From Mageeibacillus sp. UBA1193 (GTDB taxonomy: Bacteria; Bacillota; Clostridia; Saccharofermentanales; Saccharofermentanaceae), in assembly GCA_002310155.1 (NCBI GenBank), contig DBYF01000101.1, positions 24,155-37,929 on the forward strand: DNA of 13,775 nucleotides. Reading direction: 5' to 3'. The notes under the pieces were generated by a model. The model searched no databases, was not told the origin of the DNA, and was given only the letters and a program-made list of their open reading frames with translations. The position numbers were made by a program, and so were the translations under genes. Shown here piece after piece: positions 6,185-13,769 of the stretch; the stretch's first letter is position 1, and every line of letters starts with the position of its first letter.

Positions 6185-8281
6185 ATGGAAAAGTATCAAG
6201 ACCCGAATCTCTCATTTCAGGAGAGAGCAGAAGACCTTGCCGATCAGATGACATTTGAGGAGCAGGTGCCTCAGTTAAGCTACGGCGCGCCGGCGATCGA
6301 CCGTCTCGGTGTTCCTGCCTACAACTGGTGGAACGAAGGACTTCACGGCGTAGCTCGTGCCGGTACGGCAACGATGTTCCCGCAGGCGATCGGCCTGGCG
6401 GCAATGTTCGATGACAAGCTCCTCGGAAAGGTAGCGAAGATCATCGCGACAGAAGCCCGTGCGAAGTATAACGCTTCCGCGAAGAAGGGTGACCGTGATA
6501 TCTATAAGGGACTCACACTCTGGAGCCCGAACATCAATATCTTCCGCGACCCGAGATGGGGCAGAGGACATGAGACCTACGGTGAGGATCCGTATCTTAC
6601 CACGAAGCTCGGTGTTTCTTTCGTAAAGAACCTGCAGGGCGACGGCAAGTACATGCTCGCTGCCGGATGTGCCAAGCACTTCGCGGCACACAGCGGTCCG
6701 GAAGCACTCCGTCATGAATTTAATACCATCGCGTCGAAGAAGGATCTCGCAGAGACCTATCTTCCGGCTTTCGAAGCACTCGTCAGCGAGGCGAAGGTCG
6801 AGGGCGTCATGGGTGCGTATACACGTCTGAACGATTATCCGACATGTGCCAGCCCGTTCCTGATGGGCAAGCTCAAGGAGTGGGGATTCGACGGTTATTT
6901 CGTATCCGACTGCTGGGCGATCCGTGACTTCCACGAGGCACATCGCGTAACGAAGACTCCTACCGAGTCCGCGGCGATGGCGATCAATGCCGGATGCGAT
7001 CTCAACTGTGGTAACACCTATGTGCACATGATCGCTGCCGAGCAGGAAGGCCTCGTTTCCAAGGAGACGATCCGAAACGCAGTCGTTCGTCTGATGAGAA
7101 CGAGAATGAGACTCGGACTTTTCGATAAGACTGAGTTCGACGATATCCCGTACGATGTCGTTGCCTGCGATGAGCATAGAAAAGTTTCTCTCGAGTGCGC
7201 TGAGAAGTCCATGGTACTTCTTAAGAACGATGGCATGCTCCCGCTGAAGAAAGAGTCCATCAAGTCGATCGCCGTGATCGGCCCGAACAGTGACAGTATC
7301 GACGCTCTCCGTGGTAACTACTACGGCACATCGGTAGCTCCGAAGACATTCCTCGAGGGTATCCGTGAGGAAGTCGCAGATACAGATATCCGCGTGTACT
7401 ACGCTGAGGGATCTTCTCTCAGTAACGATAGGATCCAGCCTCTGGCATTCGCCGAGGACGGTATCGCGGAGGCCCTGATCCTCGCGGAGATGAGTGATGC
7501 TGTCGTTCTCTGTGTCGGTCTTGACGCGACACTGGAAGGTGAGCAGGGCGATACAGGTAACGCTTTTGATTCCGGTGATAAGAGAGATCTTCTCCTTCCA
7601 GAAGGACAGAGAGTCCTGATCGAGAAGGTGCTTGCACTTGGTAAGCCGACCGTCGTCGTTCTCGCTGCCGGATCTTCCATCAACCCGCTCGCTGAGAAAG
7701 CAGACGCTCTCATCCAGGCATGGTATCCGGGTGAGCTCGGCGGAACCGCTCTTGCGAACATCCTGTTCGGTAAGGTATCTCCGTCCGGCAAGCTCCCGCT
7801 CACGTTCTACCAGAGCATCGAGGGTATCCCGGACTTCGCGGATTACTCCATGAAGGATAGAACCTACCGCTACACCAGAGAGAATATCCTCTATCCGTTC
7901 GGATATGGTCTTACTTATTCCAAGGTCGTCGTGACCGACTGTGTCTATGACGCTTCCACGGGAAAAGCATCCGTGACCGTACAGAACCAGGGCGATGTTG
8001 ACACCGAAGATGTCGTTCAGCTCTATATCCGTAACACCACCTCAGCACACGCCAATCCGTATCCGAGACTCTGCGGCTTCAAGCGCGTAGCGATCCCGGC
8101 CGGCGGAGAAGAAGTGGTCGAGCTTACGATCAGCGAGAGTGCTTTTGACGTAGTAAACGACGAAGGCGAAGTCATCCGTGACGGAAATACCTTCGATCTG
8201 TTCGCCGGAATGAACCAGCCGGATGATCTCAGTAAAGAGCTCACCGGTGCTTCCTGCATCCGCGTTTCCGTAGTAAAATAG
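6185..8281 (+). CDS. Glycoside hydrolase family 3, probable cytoplasmic beta-xylosidase
   Basis: Retaining exo-glycosidase expected to release xylose (possibly glucose or arabinose) from the non-reducing end of imported oligosaccharides. Domain order: GH3 N-terminal barrel (about 1-310) with NWWNEGLHGVAR (47-58), RDPRWGRGHETYGEDP (121-136), Lys164-His165, and the nucleophile Asp242 in YFVSDCWAI; GH3 C-terminal domain (about 340-565), whose LEGEQGD (449-455) supplies the likely acid/base Glu450 or Glu452; then a fibronectin-III-like domain (about 590-690) with VVQLYIRN and LCGFKRVAIPAG. The NWWNE motif is typical of the xylosidase/arabinosidase branch of GH3. There is no signal peptide, so it acts in the cytoplasm. 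The start ATG follows GAGGTG by 5 nt. It lies 21 nt after the regulator and 82 nt before xylB, which supports the xylose assignment; substrate specificity cannot be proved from sequence. Confidence 0.9.
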   Translation: MEKYQDPNLSFQERAEDLADQMTFEEQVPQLSYGAPAIDRLGVPAYNWWNEGLHGVARAGTATMFPQAIGLAAMFDDKLLGKVAKIIATEARAKYNASAKKGDRDIYKGLTLWSPNINIFRDPRWGRGHETYGEDPYLTTKLGVSFVKNLQGDGKYMLAAGCAKHFAAHSGPEALRHEFNTIASKKDLAETYLPAFEALVSEAKVEGVMGAYTRLNDYPTCASPFLMGKLKEWGFDGYFVSDCWAIRDFHEAHRVTKTPTESAAMAINAGCDLNCGNTYVHMIAAEQEGLVSKETIRNAVVRLMRTRMRLGLFDKTEFDDIPYDVVACDEHRKVSLECAEKSMVLLKNDGMLPLKKESIKSIAVIGPNSDSIDALRGNYYGTSVAPKTFLEGIREEVADTDIRVYYAEGSSLSNDRIQPLAFAEDGIAEALILAEMSDAVVLCVGLDATLEGEQGDTGNAFDSGDKRDLLLPEGQRVLIEKVLALGKPTVVVLAAGSSINPLAEKADALIQAWYPGELGGTALANILFGKVSPSGKLPLTFYQSIEGIPDFADYSMKDRTYRYTRENILYPFGYGLTYSKVVVTDCVYDASTGKASVTVQNQGDVDTEDVVQLYIRNTTSAHANPYPRLCGFKRVAIPAGGEEVVELTISESAFDVVNDEGEVIRDGNTFDLFAGMNQPDDLSKELTGASCIRVSVVK

Positions 8282-8363
8282 TACTTGCGTGATGCGCGAC
8301 AAGAACTTGTGAAAAAGGGCAGGCAAACGCCCACAAAATAAACAACATAAGGAGATTTGAACT

Positions 8364-9887
8364 ATGAAATATCTTATTGGTATCGACATCGGAACATCCG
8401 GAACCAAGACCGCGCTGTTTTCCCAGGATGGAAAACTCGTAGCGGCACATACAGTGGAGTATCCGCTGTACCAGCCGCAGAACGGTTATGCTGAGCAGGA
8501 GCCGGACGATTGGTGGAATGCCGCTCTTACAGGCCTGAAGAAGGTAGTTGCCGACAGCGGTGTCAATAAGGAAGATATCGCAGGTATCGGTCTTTCCGGT
8601 CAGATGCACGGCCTCGTAATGCTCGATAAGGACAATAAAGTTCTTAGAAAGTCCATCATCTGGTGCGACCAGAGAACCGCAAAAGAGTGCGAAGAGATCA
8701 CAGAGAAGGTCGGCCTCGAAAAGCTCATGGCGATCACAGCTTCTCCGGCGCTCACAGGTTTTACCGCTTCCAAGATCCTCTGGGTCAGAAACAACGAGCC
8801 TGAGATCTTCTCCCAGGTCGCTCACATCCTTCTTCCGAAGGACTATGTACGCTTTAAGCTCACAGGCGAGTTCGCAACGGACGTTTCCGACGCTTCCGGT
8901 ATGCAGCTCCTCGACATCAAGAACCGTAACTGGTCCGATGAAGTACTCCAGCTCCTCGACATCAAGAAGGAGTGGCTCGCTAAGGTTTACGAGTCTGTCG
9001 AAGTTTCCGGCCGCGTAACCGAAGAGATCGCTGCTGAGACTGGTCTTCCGGCAGGTATCCCGGTTGCTGCAGGTGCAGGTGATAACGCAGCAGCTGCGAT
9101 CGGATGCGGCGTTGTTAAGGAAGGTACAGCATTTGCAACTCTCGGTACTTCCGGTGTTGTATTCGCTCATACAGATGACATGCAGGTCGACCCGAAGGGC
9201 CGTGTACATACATTCTGCTCCGCTGTTCCGGGCTGCTGGCACGTAATGGGCGTTCACCAGGCTGCTTGCCTGTCCCTGAAGTGGTTCAAGAACACATGCT
9301 GTGATGCAGAAGTTATCGAGGCTGACAAGCGCGGTATCGATGTTTACCAGCTCCTCGACGAGATCGCTAAGGATGTACCGATCGGTGCAAACCGTCTCCT
9401 TTATCTCCCGTACCTCATGGGTGAGAGAACACCGCACCTCGATCCGAATGCCCGTGGCGTATTCTTTGGTCTGTCCGCGATGCACGAGAGAAAGGATATG
9501 CTCCGTGCGGTTATGGAGGGTGTTGTTTACGCTCTTCGTGATTCCATCGATATCTTCAATAACCTCGGTGTTAAGATCGATTCCATGTATGCTTGCGGCG
9601 GCGGTTCCAAGAGTAAGTTCTGGAGACAGATGCTCGCAGACGTATTTGACTGCACAGTAAACACATGCGCTTCCGATCAGGGTGGTGCACTCGGTGCAGC
9701 TCTCCTCGCATCTGTAGCAGCAGGCGTTTATCCGACGATCCAGGAAGCATGCGGTGCGACGATCTTCTCCGCTTCCTCCATGGACGCAAGAGCAGACGTT
9801 CACGCTCAGTACGAGCCTTACTACCAGATCTACAAGGATCTCTACGCTCCGATGGCAGAGAACTTCAAGAGACTGGCTAACGTTTAA
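8364..9887 (+). CDS. xylB: Xylulokinase
   Basis: FGGY-family sugar kinase (EC 2.7.1.17) phosphorylating D-xylulose with ATP to xylulose 5-phosphate, the substrate of transketolase. Residues visible: the phosphate-binding DIGTSGTK (8-15), the XylB-type GLSGQMHG (76-83), WCDQRT (100-105), catalytic Asp240 in AGAGDNAAAAIG, GTSG (261-264), MGERTPHLDPNARG (352-365), and the FGGY C-terminal ATP-site motif GGGSKSKFWRQ (412-422). The length of 507 aa is normal. ATG 8364 follows AAGGAG by 8 nt. Codon use (ACA, GCT, GTT rich) resembles tkt, pointing to high expression. No promoter was seen in the 82 nt before it, so it is probably cotranscribed with the GH3 gene. A xylose isomerase gene (xylA), often next to xylB, is absent from the window. 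Confidence 0.96.
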   Translation: MKYLIGIDIGTSGTKTALFSQDGKLVAAHTVEYPLYQPQNGYAEQEPDDWWNAALTGLKKVVADSGVNKEDIAGIGLSGQMHGLVMLDKDNKVLRKSIIWCDQRTAKECEEITEKVGLEKLMAITASPALTGFTASKILWVRNNEPEIFSQVAHILLPKDYVRFKLTGEFATDVSDASGMQLLDIKNRNWSDEVLQLLDIKKEWLAKVYESVEVSGRVTEEIAAETGLPAGIPVAAGAGDNAAAAIGCGVVKEGTAFATLGTSGVVFAHTDDMQVDPKGRVHTFCSAVPGCWHVMGVHQAACLSLKWFKNTCCDAEVIEADKRGIDVYQLLDEIAKDVPIGANRLLYLPYLMGERTPHLDPNARGVFFGLSAMHERKDMLRAVMEGVVYALRDSIDIFNNLGVKIDSMYACGGGSKSKFWRQMLADVFDCTVNTCASDQGGALGAALLASVAAGVYPTIQEACGATIFSASSMDARADVHAQYEPYYQIYKDLYAPMAENFKRLANV

Positions 9888-9917
9888 TCGAGTCAACAGC
9901 GTTTAACGCATCTTCAG

Positions 9918-9962
9918 GAAGCGCCATTTGCCCTTATTTTCAGGCAGATGGCGCTTCTTTTT
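9918..9962 (+). terminator. Rho-independent terminator after xylB
   Basis: GAAGCGCCAT at 9918-9927 pairs with ATGGCGCTTC at 9948-9957. The stem continues inward through a T-G wobble and TGCC/GGCA pairs to about 15 bp, with a 10-nt loop, and is followed by TTTTT (9958-9962). It is 30 nt after the xylB stop and closes the xyloside operon. Confidence 0.93.
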
Positions 9963-9970
9963 ATATTTTG

Positions 9971-9999
9971 TTGCGTGGGGTACAAGTCAGGTCTATAAT
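9971..9999 (+). promoter_or_regulatory. Promoter of the zinc-ribbon / AIM24 unit
   Basis: A perfect TATAAT -10 box lies at 9994-9999, with TTGCGT (3 of 6 to consensus) 17 nt upstream at 9971-9976. It sits just after the xylB terminator. The predicted start near 10006 leaves a leader of about 27 nt with a G-rich ribosome binding site (GGGGGT) before ATG 10033. Confidence 0.65.
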
Positions 10000-10032
10000 T
10001 AAATAGCAAAAATTTTTGTGGGGGTATTAGAA

Positions 10033-10848
10033 ATGATTTGTAGTAAGTGTGGCAAAGAAGTGGCAAACGATGCTAAGTTCTGTCTTTTCTGCGGTCAGCC
10101 AATGGGTGCGGCGGCCGTAGCTCCGCAGCCGGTTCCGGGATTCCCGCAGCCTGCCCAGCAGTACGCACCTCAGCCGCAGGCATATCAGCAGCCGATTCCT
10201 CAGCCGGCACCGCAGTACCAGCAGCCGGCTCCTCAATACCAGCAGCCGGTATCCGGATTCCCGCAGCCTGTAGGACAGTATGTTCCGCAGCCGCAGTACT
10301 CGCAGCCTGTCCAGAACTATCAGGCGCAGCCTTATGGCGCACCGGTTGCTCCGGTCCCGGCACAGTATAATCCGGCAGGGTTTGCTCCGGTCGGACAGAA
10401 GCCGAAGAGATTCGATATCAAGAAGCCCGATACGATCATCATCCTGGCTTCATGTATCCTGCTGCTTGTCTCTCTGTTCCTGAAGTATTACGGCCTGAAT
10501 AAGAAGAGAACGACAGTTTCCGTCGCGACATCACTGATCAAAGTTTCGACCGGCTGGCCGTACCTGATCAATATCGTTTTGTGCCTGCTGTTCCTCTTCC
10601 TCGGACTTAAGGTCGGTGTGTTCGTCATGTCGATTCTGAATACTGTCTGGATGATACTGGTCGTCGTTATAAACGAAAATGTCATTAAGGAAAATGACAT
10701 GACTAAGGTCATCACAAGAGGCCCAGGTTTCTATATCAGTATCATCTCCAGCGTAGTGCTCCTGATCGGCGGCATCATGATACTCGTCAGAAGAAACAAG
10801 GAAAAGAGCGCTATTTCCGCACCGCATTACGCAATTCCGACAATGTGA
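10033..10848 (+). CDS. Zinc-ribbon, Pro/Gln-rich, four-helix membrane protein of unknown function
   Basis: A 271-residue protein with no recognised function. Residues 3-20 form a zinc ribbon (ICSKCG ... FCLFCG; Cys3, 6, 17 and 20) of the kind found at the N-terminus of many Gram-positive membrane proteins. Residues about 31-118 are low-complexity Pro, Gln, Tyr and Ala with PQYQQPA-type repeats. Then come four hydrophobic segments, about 134-151, 177-194, 195-213 and 233-252, and a basic C-terminal tail. With no signal peptide, the ribbon and linker should be cytoplasmic. ATG 10033 is preferred because it gives the family-typical MICSKCGKE; the open frame has a GTG at 10018, but it lies in the G-rich ribosome binding site. 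The AIM24-family gene follows after 45 nt with no visible promoter or terminator between, so the two are probably cotranscribed and may act together at the membrane. Confidence 0.85.
   Translation: MICSKCGKEVANDAKFCLFCGQPMGAAAVAPQPVPGFPQPAQQYAPQPQAYQQPIPQPAPQYQQPAPQYQQPVSGFPQPVGQYVPQPQYSQPVQNYQAQPYGAPVAPVPAQYNPAGFAPVGQKPKRFDIKKPDTIIILASCILLLVSLFLKYYGLNKKRTTVSVATSLIKVSTGWPYLINIVLCLLFLFLGLKVGVFVMSILNTVWMILVVVINENVIKENDMTKVITRGPGFYISIISSVVLLIGGIMILVRRNKEKSAISAPHYAIPTM
10123..10386 (+). repeat. Imperfect Pro/Gln coding repeats
   Basis: This stretch encodes the Pro/Gln-rich linker. Adjacent 21-nt units encode PQYQQPA and PQYQQPV (about 10210-10251). The 16-mer GGATTCCCGCAGCCTG occurs exactly at 10138-10153 and 10255-10270, 117 nt (39 codons) apart, within VPGFPQP and VSGFPQP. 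Similar DNA in frame suggests growth of the linker by internal duplication, so its length may vary between strains. Confidence 0.7.
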
Positions 10849-10893
10849 TACAATAGTTCTGATATTTATCCCAATTGTTGGAGGAATTAGTAT

Positions 10894-11568
10894 ATGCGTT
10901 ATGAAATTACAGGTGACCAGTTACCGGTCGTCGTATGCCATCTGCAGCCTGAGGAGTCAATGATCACGGAGAAGGGCGCGATGAGCTGGATGTCATCGAA
11001 CATGAGAATGAGGACCCAGGCGACAGGCGGTGTCGGAAAAGCAGTCGGCCGTTTGTTCTCCGGTGAGTCCATGTTCCAGAATAAATACACCGCAGAGGGT
11101 TCGGAAGGCCTGATCGCTTTTGCGTCCAGTTTCCCTGGCGAGATCCGTGCGATCCAGATCACACCGGATCATCCGATCGTTGCCCAGAAGACTGCTTTCC
11201 TGGCAGCAGAAGAGGGAGTCGAGCTCAGCATCTTCTTCAGAAAGAAGCTCGGTGCGGGTCTCTTCGGTGGTGAAGGTTTCATCATGCAGAAGCTCTCCGG
11301 TAACGGTACTGCGTTCGTCGAGATCGACGGTTCTGTTGTCGAGTATGATCTTCTTCCGGGTCAGACCATGCTGATCGATACCGGTTATCTCGCTATGATG
11401 GAAGAGACCGTATCGATGGATATCGAGATGGTCCACGGCGCGAAGAACGTATTCCTCGGCGGTGAAGGACTCTTCAATACGAGAGTTACCGGACCCGGCA
11501 AGGTATGGATCCAGACCATGCCGATCAGTAAGATCCTTAACATTCTCGGCGGTGCTTTTAACCGATAA
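10894..11568 (+). CDS. AIM24 / TIGR00266 family protein
   Basis: A 224-residue soluble protein of the AIM24 family (TIGR00266), named from a yeast mitochondrial protein but of unknown molecular role in bacteria. The family signature is clear: MRYEITGDQLPVVVCHLQ at the start, EKGAMSWMSSNMRM, a Gly-rich GGVGKAVGRLFSGES, then repeated short beta strands such as GEGFIMQKLSGNGTAFVEI and VFLGGEGLFNTRVTGPGKVWIQT, as expected for its beta-rich fold. The length is typical. The ATG follows GGAGG (10880-10884) by 9 nt. It is the second gene after the zinc-ribbon membrane protein and is followed by a strong terminator, so the two probably form one transcript. There is no signal peptide or membrane segment. 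The functional link with its neighbour is inferred only from position. Confidence 0.93.
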   Translation: MRYEITGDQLPVVVCHLQPEESMITEKGAMSWMSSNMRMRTQATGGVGKAVGRLFSGESMFQNKYTAEGSEGLIAFASSFPGEIRAIQITPDHPIVAQKTAFLAAEEGVELSIFFRKKLGAGLFGGEGFIMQKLSGNGTAFVEIDGSVVEYDLLPGQTMLIDTGYLAMMEETVSMDIEMVHGAKNVFLGGEGLFNTRVTGPGKVWIQTMPISKILNILGGAFNR

Positions 11569-11602
11569 ACCGGAAACGATCCTGATTCATTGATCAAACA
11601 GC

Positions 11603-11633
11603 GGGCTGTCCTTTTGAGGACGGCCCTTTTCTT
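11603..11633 (+). terminator. Rho-independent terminator after the AIM24-family gene
   Basis: GGGCTGTCCT at 11603-11612 pairs with AGGACGGCCC at 11617-11626 (10 bp with one G-T wobble, loop TTTG), followed by TTTTCTT. It lies 34 nt after the AIM24 stop and separates that unit from rsmE. Confidence 0.92.
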
Positions 11634-11679
11634 ACGCGATTATATCTGCAAGTTCTTCCTGCTTTCCGGGATCTTCGGG

Positions 11680-11685
11680 TATAAT
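11680..11685 (+). promoter_or_regulatory. -10 box of the rsmE promoter
   Basis: A perfect TATAAT at 11680-11685 lies after the preceding terminator. No convincing -35 is present at 16-18 nt, so confidence is limited. A start near 11692 would leave no room for a ribosome binding site before the ATG at 11698, which supports translation from ATG 11719. Confidence 0.5.
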
Positions 11686-11718
11686 GGGGGAAGTAAAATG
11701 AATCACGGGAGATTTGGC

Positions 11719-12465
11719 ATGACCAGACTTTTTATCGACACAAGGATAGACGAGGGAGTAAGTACCTGGGAGATCGGCGGCGACAGCGCCCGTTACCTCT
11801 CGGATGTGCTCCGCATGCGTCCGGGCGAGGAGCTGATCCTCTGCGACTCGGGGCGGATCGATCATTTATGCGAGATCGTTTCTGTTTCAAAAGCACTTGT
11901 GGCCGTGTCGATCCGTGACCGACATCCTAACGGCAATGAGCCGATGTTTGAAGCAACGATATACCAGGGCCTGGCAAAGGGTGAGCGTATGGATCTGTCG
12001 ATCCAGAAGTCGGTCGAGCTGGGCATGACAAGATATGTTCCGACCGCGTGCAGCCGTTCGATCGTGAAGATCAAGGACGGTAAAGATAATAAGCGTGAGC
12101 GCTGGCAGGCGATCGCCCTTGAGGCTGCAAGACAGTGCGGACGCGGCATCGTGCCGGAAGTAGGCGCTGTGAAGAGCCTGGAAGATGCGCTGAAAGAAGC
12201 GCAGGAGACTTGCGACCTGGTGCTTTTTCCATGGGAAGAGGAAAAGGAGGGGAATCTCGGGAAAATCCTCTCTGACGTCGACTTCGGGAAACACCCGAAG
12301 ATCGCCGTATTTATCGGGCCGGAAGGCGGTTTTGCCGAGGAAGAAGCGCAGCTTGCCGAATCTCATGGTGCGAAACTCGTCACCCTGGGCAGAAGGATCC
12401 TCCGAACAGAGACGGCAGGTCCCGCAGTTCTTGCGATGCTGGTCTATCGGAGCGAGCTGATTTAG
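11719..12465 (+). CDS. rsmE: 16S rRNA (uracil(1498)-N3)-methyltransferase RsmE
   Basis: SPOUT-class methyltransferase (EC 2.1.1.193) that uses S-adenosylmethionine to methylate U1498 of 16S rRNA in the decoding region of the 30S subunit. The N-terminal PUA-like part starts MTRLFID and includes RYLSDVLRMRPGEEL (25-39). The trefoil-knot domain shows QKSVELGMTRYVP (96-108), RWQAIALEAARQCGR (128-142), the SAM-site IGPEGGF..EE (199-208) and LGRRILRTETA (223-233). It has 248 aa, as usual. ATG 11719 follows GGGAG by 7 nt. An in-frame ATG at 11698 would add seven residues but lies almost at the predicted transcription start; the frame further upstream runs into the terminator. The prmA gene that often precedes rsmE is not here. 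hisS follows after about 40 nt. Confidence 0.96.
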   Translation: MTRLFIDTRIDEGVSTWEIGGDSARYLSDVLRMRPGEELILCDSGRIDHLCEIVSVSKALVAVSIRDRHPNGNEPMFEATIYQGLAKGERMDLSIQKSVELGMTRYVPTACSRSIVKIKDGKDNKRERWQAIALEAARQCGRGIVPEVGAVKSLEDALKEAQETCDLVLFPWEEEKEGNLGKILSDVDFGKHPKIAVFIGPEGGFAEEEAQLAESHGAKLVTLGRRILRTETAGPAVLAMLVYRSELI

Positions 12466-12467
12466 TG

Positions 12468-12473
12468 TATAAT
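12468..12473 (+). promoter_or_regulatory. -10 box of a possible hisS promoter
   Basis: A perfect TATAAT at 12468-12473 directly follows the rsmE stop codon (TAG, 12463-12465). No good -35 is visible at standard spacing inside the end of rsmE, so hisS may be transcribed partly from here and partly by read-through from rsmE. No T-box leader is possible in the 41 nt available. Confidence 0.4.
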
Positions 12474-12506
12474 AAATTGTTTAGATGAAAGAGAGTGAGT
12501 AACTTT

Positions 12507-13769
12507 ATGAAATACAGTTGTCAGAAGGGCACCAAAGATATTCTGCCGGAGGAAGTCTACAAGTGGCAGAAAGCGGAGAGTGCTTTTGCAGAAATATGCG
12601 GACAGTACGGATATAACGAGATCCGCATTCCTACATTTGAGCAGACGGACTTGTTCCTGAGATCCGTCGGTGACACCACAGACGTGGTACAGAAAGAGAT
12701 GTACACCTTCGAGGACAAGGGCGGCCGTTCGATCACCCTGCGTCCGGAGGGAACTGCGGGCGTTGTAAGAAGCTTTGTCGAGAACGGCATGAGCTCACTT
12801 CCGAGCCCGGTCAGACTTTTCTATAACATCACGGCCTTCCGCTACGAGAAGATGCAGAAGGGCCGCTATCGTGAATTCCACCAGTTCGGCGTGGAGGCTT
12901 TTGGTGCTGAGGGACCGGCGATCGATGCAGAGATCATCAGCATCCTGGTCGCGTTCTTCGAGCGCATGGGCTTAAAGAAGACGAAGCTGTGCATCAACAG
13001 CATCGGCTGCCCGACCTGCCGCGCCGAGTACAACAAGATCCTGAAGGATTATTTCCGTCCGCACCTGTCCGAGCTCTGTGAGGACTGCCAGTCGCGTTTC
13101 GAGAAGAACCCGCTCCGCATGATCGACTGTAAAGAAGAGAAATGCGGCGCGATCGCTGCCGGCGCACCAAGACTCATCGACTATCTGTGCGACGATTGTA
13201 AGACACATTTTGAAGGCCTGAAGGCAAACCTTGAGGCACTGGGCATCAACTACGAGATCGACTCCGGTATCGTCCGCGGCCTGGATTACTACACACGCAC
13301 AGTATTCGAGTTCAAGTCCGAGAATGTCGGTTCGCAGGGTACGATCTGCGGCGGCGGTCGTTACGACGGACTTGTTTCCGAGATCGGCGGACAGCCGACA
13401 CCGGGTATCGGATTTGCTATGGGCGCTGAGAGATTCCTCCTCGAGATGGAAGCTCAGGGCATCGAGATCGAGAAGGATCAGAAGGTCCAGCTCTATATCG
13501 CGAACCTTTCCGCCGAGACACAGATCGAGGCGCAGAAGATTGCATTTGCTCTCCGTAAGCAGGGCATCGGCTGTGAGATCGACCTGATGGGCAGATCCTT
13601 CCGCGCGCAGATGAAGTACGCCGGCAAGACAGGAATCCCGTTCCTTCTTGTTCTCGGCGACGATGAGATCTCTTCCGGCAAGGCCAAGCTCAAGGCGATG
13701 GCTGACGGTACGGAAAAGGAGATCGAGCTTTCCGGTCTCGCGGACGCGATCCGCAACTGGGGCAAGTAA
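12507..13769 (+). CDS. hisS: Histidyl-tRNA synthetase
   Basis: Class II aminoacyl-tRNA synthetase (EC 6.1.1.21) charging tRNA-His. From ATG 12507 (420 aa) the motifs are: KGTKDILPEE near the N-terminus, TLRPEGTA (77-84), motif 2 FRYEKMQKGRYREFHQFG (111-128), the histidine-site signature RGLDYYTRT (257-265) with GGGRYDGL (282-289), motif 3 GIGFAMGAERFLLEM (300-314), and a C-terminal anticodon-binding domain from about 325. The insertion region contains several Cys pairs (CPTC, CEDC, CKEEKC, CDDC, between 168 and 232), as seen in many bacterial HisRS. The open frame includes a GTG at 12495, but the ATG fits family N-termini (MKYxxxxGTKDILPEE). Upstream GAGTGAG is a weak ribosome binding site. 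The gene is complete; the window ends 6 nt after its TAA, so its terminator and any following gene (often aspS) are not seen. Confidence 0.97.
   Translation: MKYSCQKGTKDILPEEVYKWQKAESAFAEICGQYGYNEIRIPTFEQTDLFLRSVGDTTDVVQKEMYTFEDKGGRSITLRPEGTAGVVRSFVENGMSSLPSPVRLFYNITAFRYEKMQKGRYREFHQFGVEAFGAEGPAIDAEIISILVAFFERMGLKKTKLCINSIGCPTCRAEYNKILKDYFRPHLSELCEDCQSRFEKNPLRMIDCKEEKCGAIAAGAPRLIDYLCDDCKTHFEGLKANLEALGINYEIDSGIVRGLDYYTRTVFEFKSENVGSQGTICGGGRYDGLVSEIGGQPTPGIGFAMGAERFLLEMEAQGIEIEKDQKVQLYIANLSAETQIEAQKIAFALRKQGIGCEIDLMGRSFRAQMKYAGKTGIPFLLVLGDDEISSGKAKLKAMADGTEKEIELSGLADAIRNWGK

Noticed and set aside
8317..8332. GGGC/GCCC hairpin between the GH3 gene and xylB
   Set aside because: A 4-bp stem with an 8-nt loop followed by an A-rich stretch; not a terminator, and the genes are taken as one operon.
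8241..9896. Antisense open frame of 551 codons opposite xylB
   Set aside because: Same register effect as above. The translation is Cys/Val/Leu-rich without recognisable motifs and has no ribosome binding site.
11590..11718. N-terminal extension of RsmE in the same open frame
   Set aside because: This part covers the preceding terminator and the TATAAT box; RsmE homology starts at MTRLF (11719).
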